A stretch of 64,000 bases of DNA from assembly GCA_033964015.1 (NCBI GenBank), contig CM066919.1:23365204-23429203 (forward strand), read 5' to 3'. Position numbers and translations under genes: made by a program. This DNA comes from Scolanthus callimorphus. Taxonomy: Eukaryota; Cnidaria; Anthozoa; Actiniaria; Edwardsiidae. Positions 61,501-64,000 of this stretch are shown here, piece by piece; position 1 is the stretch's first letter; each line of letters opens with the position of its first letter. The notes beneath the pieces are model-generated. The model had not been told where the DNA came from. It was given only the letters and a program-made list of their open reading frames with translations, and did no database searches.

Positions 61501-62473
61501 TCCTCCTTCTGCTTTCCTTTCAAGACATGATCAAGGATGACAATATAACGAGTATGTAATAATAGATTTTTTATTCATCTATTTTCACGCTAGTTTAAAC
61601 AGCAATCAGAGAACACATACGAAAGGACACCGGCATCTCTCGGTTTTGCCGTGGGTCTCTAGATTTTTTACTCCTTTTCACTTAGAACTTAGACATGATA
61701 CTTCTATGATAGCTTCCGATAATACTAGAAGGGTAGTCAAGGGGTGTTTTATAGCCTACGAAGGTGGGCTGGCACCTCCAATGCCCGTATTGCAGGCAAG
61801 GCGGGCTCTTTAAAGCTAGACGGTCTCTTTAAAGCAAGAGGAGACAGCAGTGCTAGGGAGAGAGTTCGAGATTATGATTGTCTTGGGAAGAAAGAGTAGT
61901 TGAAGGACTGCAGGTTTGACTTGGTGTGCCAAGGAGTGTCTATACGTGTAGCACTAACAGATCTAAGGCTGTTAGTGCGAGCTATAGAAGCAGGCAGATG
62001 ACAATGCCATTGTTGAACTTGTCGTCTGGTTTAAAAGCGCCTATTTTCAAGGGTGGCCAATTTAGCGACTTGACTAACTGGGTTGTGCTCGACTCGATGG
62101 AGTAGTCACCTTCTCTGCACCTGTTCCACGCGCTCTCCACATCAGCAGCATCGGTAAACGGGCTCCACGAGGATGGTTCTTACGATGTGAGAAGTCGCCT
62201 TTGACTATAACCTCTTGGGAGTACGGCTTTAAAGATCCCCAGATCCACGGAAAGATCTTCTTACATGTAAAAGGCCCTCTAAGGTCTTGTTGGCCTTCGC
62301 CGCCACTCCCATGACGTATCAAAATTATTTTCATTAATACAAGTTGACAAGTTAATATGCCATGCAGTTAACAATAGCTCTTTAATATGTTAACAATATG
62401 CCCGCGTTTGTTATGTTGATTAGTCATAAGTGTGGACAATCCCTAAAATAGGTTATTACCACCGTATGCTTGG

Positions 62474-62706
62474 TACGCGACCTCAAAATTCACTGTTGGG
62501 CGATTGGCGATTTTACGCAAAATAATTGATGACAATTTTCTTGAACCAGAAAGTTAAAAATCGAGTCGAGGAAGCCAAAGGATAGCTTAAAACCACTTTG
62601 GTTGATTTTGCAATCAATGTTGGCCCGCTGAAGTGGCCGGATCCAGCGTTTTGGTTTGATTGACGGCTAAAAATCGCCCATCGCAACATTGAATTTGAGG
62701 TCGCGT
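62474..62706. mobile_element. TIR element, ACGCGACCTCAAA ends
   Basis: ACGCGACCTCAAAATTCA with GGGCGATTGGCGATTTTA is mirrored by TAAAAATCGCCCATCGC and TGAATTTGAGGTCGCGT. CAACATTGATTGC-type inverted words lie inside. Confidence 0.65.
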
Positions 62707-63330
62707 AGCAATTCATACAGTGCAGTGGTAAAATCATAAAGTCGGCATTAACAACGTAGATTTGGCTCATCTCCAGTGTATTGTGGGAGGTTTTTTTTCG
62801 TACAATATTTCGGCTGGCCAAACCAGCCTCCTTCAGGTACTGTGATTACATAATGGATGATATAATGTGGCTTGTAATAAAAGGTAAAATGTGATACAAT
62901 ATTAATGACGTACACTACATTTCAATAGGAAAAGTTATATATCATCTCGTCGATTCAGGTTCAAGGATAAGACCACGGAGGATAAGTGTGGCCTCCCTTG
63001 GGCCAAGCATTGTTCGAATTTCTAAAATAATTAGTGTGCACCAGGCATAAGTTACGTGAACGACCCCAAGAAACCTCAAGAGACTAGCACTTTGTGGCCG
63101 TCGCGTCCACGAATATTTAATATTTGATTATCGAATAGCGCCGCTTTGCGGGAGTGCTTAACAAATCTACCTGCCAGATATTAATTCAGACTACGTTACG
63201 CGGCTTCCATCGTGATTTTGATTGTTAATTGACTCAGTCATTTCTGAGTTGCGTGCTATACGTGCATGGCTGGCATAAGTCAAGATAAGTGATGTGACGT
63301 AGGGCAAAGTACACACTTTTATATTCACCA

Positions 63331-63483
63331 CCGAAGGTACACTCTTTTTTTATAAGAACGTCTAAGAATCGACTTCAGCCTGGGCAAAATCAGGTATTTT
63401 TACAGTAAATGTATCTTAATCTTGGCCAATTTCAGCCTTAACGTTCTTATAAAAAAGGTTCTTATAAAGAAAAAAGAGTGTAA
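63331..63483. mobile_element. TIR element, TACACTCTTTTT ends
   Basis: TACACTCTTTTTTTATAAGA and ACG are mirrored by CGTTCTTATAAAAAAGG and AAAAAAGAGTGTA. ACAGTAAATGTA lies in the middle. Confidence 0.6.
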
Positions 63484-63775
63484 TTTATTTCTCGCGATCA
63501 ATATTTATACACTGTTTTGAAGACTAAACCGCGAACCTGTTGTGCAAACCAGCACAGAGGACAGAGGGACGAGAAAAACCCGAATTTGCATTCGTGTAAT
63601 TCAAACAGGTTTTCGCGCTTCGCTGGTTCGCTGGTTAATTATTCGTTTTTGCTTCACAGATCCAGTTTATCTGCTGTGGTCGACTGATAAAGTACATACA
63701 GCTGGAGGTCATACGGATAATACTACAAAGTACATGACTTTAAGCGGCCGAGAAGGGTAGCTGAAGCTGAACAAC

Positions 63776-63881
63776 ATGGCGCTACGATTCAAGATTGTTA
63801 CGACACTATGCTACGAGGATGCGAGATGCACAAATTTGAAGCAGGAGCGAAAGCAAAGATTAAGGGCGCACGACCAAGAAG
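63776..63881 (+). CDS. Possible first coding exon of an unknown gene running off the window
   Basis: ATG 63776 has a strong start context (AACATGG). The frame reads 35 codons rich in Arg, Lys, Glu and Gln (ERKQRLRAHDQE) to a possible donor GAAG/GTATTT at 63881. No domain is recognisable and no continuation lies in the window, so this is a weak call resting only on context and donor. Confidence 0.25.
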
Positions 63882-64000
63882 GTATTTCTAAGCCCAGATA
63901 TGGAAGCGATTTTGTACACGCCTGTAAAACGGAAGGACGGATTGAAATCGCGAATCTAACTAGCGTACAGAGCGGACAGAACACGCCGAGGGATTAGAAC

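Larger units (their letters stand above)
58649..63775. other. Gene-free region downstream of the cysteine-rich gene
   Basis: It holds imperfect GTCATAAACAGGGTA repeats (58680-58930), the microsatellite, the satellite array and two TIR elements. 61510-62470 and 62710-63330 have no recognised gene. GGCTGGCCAAACCAGCC near 62812 is a short palindrome of unknown origin. Confidence 0.55.

Noticed and set aside
62800..62950. Retroelement end (GGCTGGCCAAACCAGCC next to CTCCTTCAGG)
   Set aside because: It resembles ends I have seen in invertebrate retroelements, but no reverse transcriptase frame or second end is present.

Overview
The window is eukaryotic, multi-intron, AT-rich animal DNA. Its genes have GT-AG introns and metazoan proteins (an ERCC6L/PICH helicase and a SEC14-like CRAL-TRIO/GOLD protein). 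The intergenic and intronic DNA is packed with short terminal-inverted-repeat (TIR) elements, poly-G tracts and minisatellites. This texture and the gene content fit an anthozoan cnidarian, most likely a stony coral; that assignment is an inference.

Layout. (1) 2-4857, plus strand: the 3' part of a 2-oxoglutarate/Fe(II) dioxygenase gene that starts upstream of the window. A second, degraded copy without its catalytic exons lies at 8762-9343. (2) 9344-20378: about 11 kb with no gene I can support, built of TIR elements, palindromes and tandem repeats. (3) 20379-40244, minus strand: a 22-exon ERCC6L (PICH) gene. Its last intron holds a 2-kb minisatellite of 53/54-bp units, and its last exon, a TPR, lies beyond that array. 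(4) 40245-41307: the gap between the start codons of two head-to-head genes. (5) 41289-51094, plus strand: a 15-coding-exon SEC14-like lipid-transfer gene. (6) 53706-58648, plus strand: a small gene for a very cysteine-rich, single-pass membrane protein that I cannot assign to a named family. (7) 58649-63775: microsatellite, a 12-unit satellite and TIR elements, then a possible first exon of another gene at 63776.

The genes do not form a pathway. ERCC6L acts on anaphase DNA bridges, the SEC14-like protein on lipids, and the dioxygenase has an unknown substrate. The one plausible regulatory link is the shared 1-kb region between ERCC6L and the SEC14-like gene.

The most useful results are: complete exon maps for ERCC6L and the SEC14-like gene; recovery of the ERCC6L C-terminal TPR exon beyond a minisatellite; a recurrent pattern of one-base phase gaps in otherwise intact genes, which suggests small base-level errors in the sequence; a MULE-like MITE family with 9-bp target duplications, one copy of which split a decoy splice acceptor; two copies of a 0.95-kb TIR element with 6-bp target duplications; and several long palindromes. 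I found no CRISPR array, operon or bacterial-type system.
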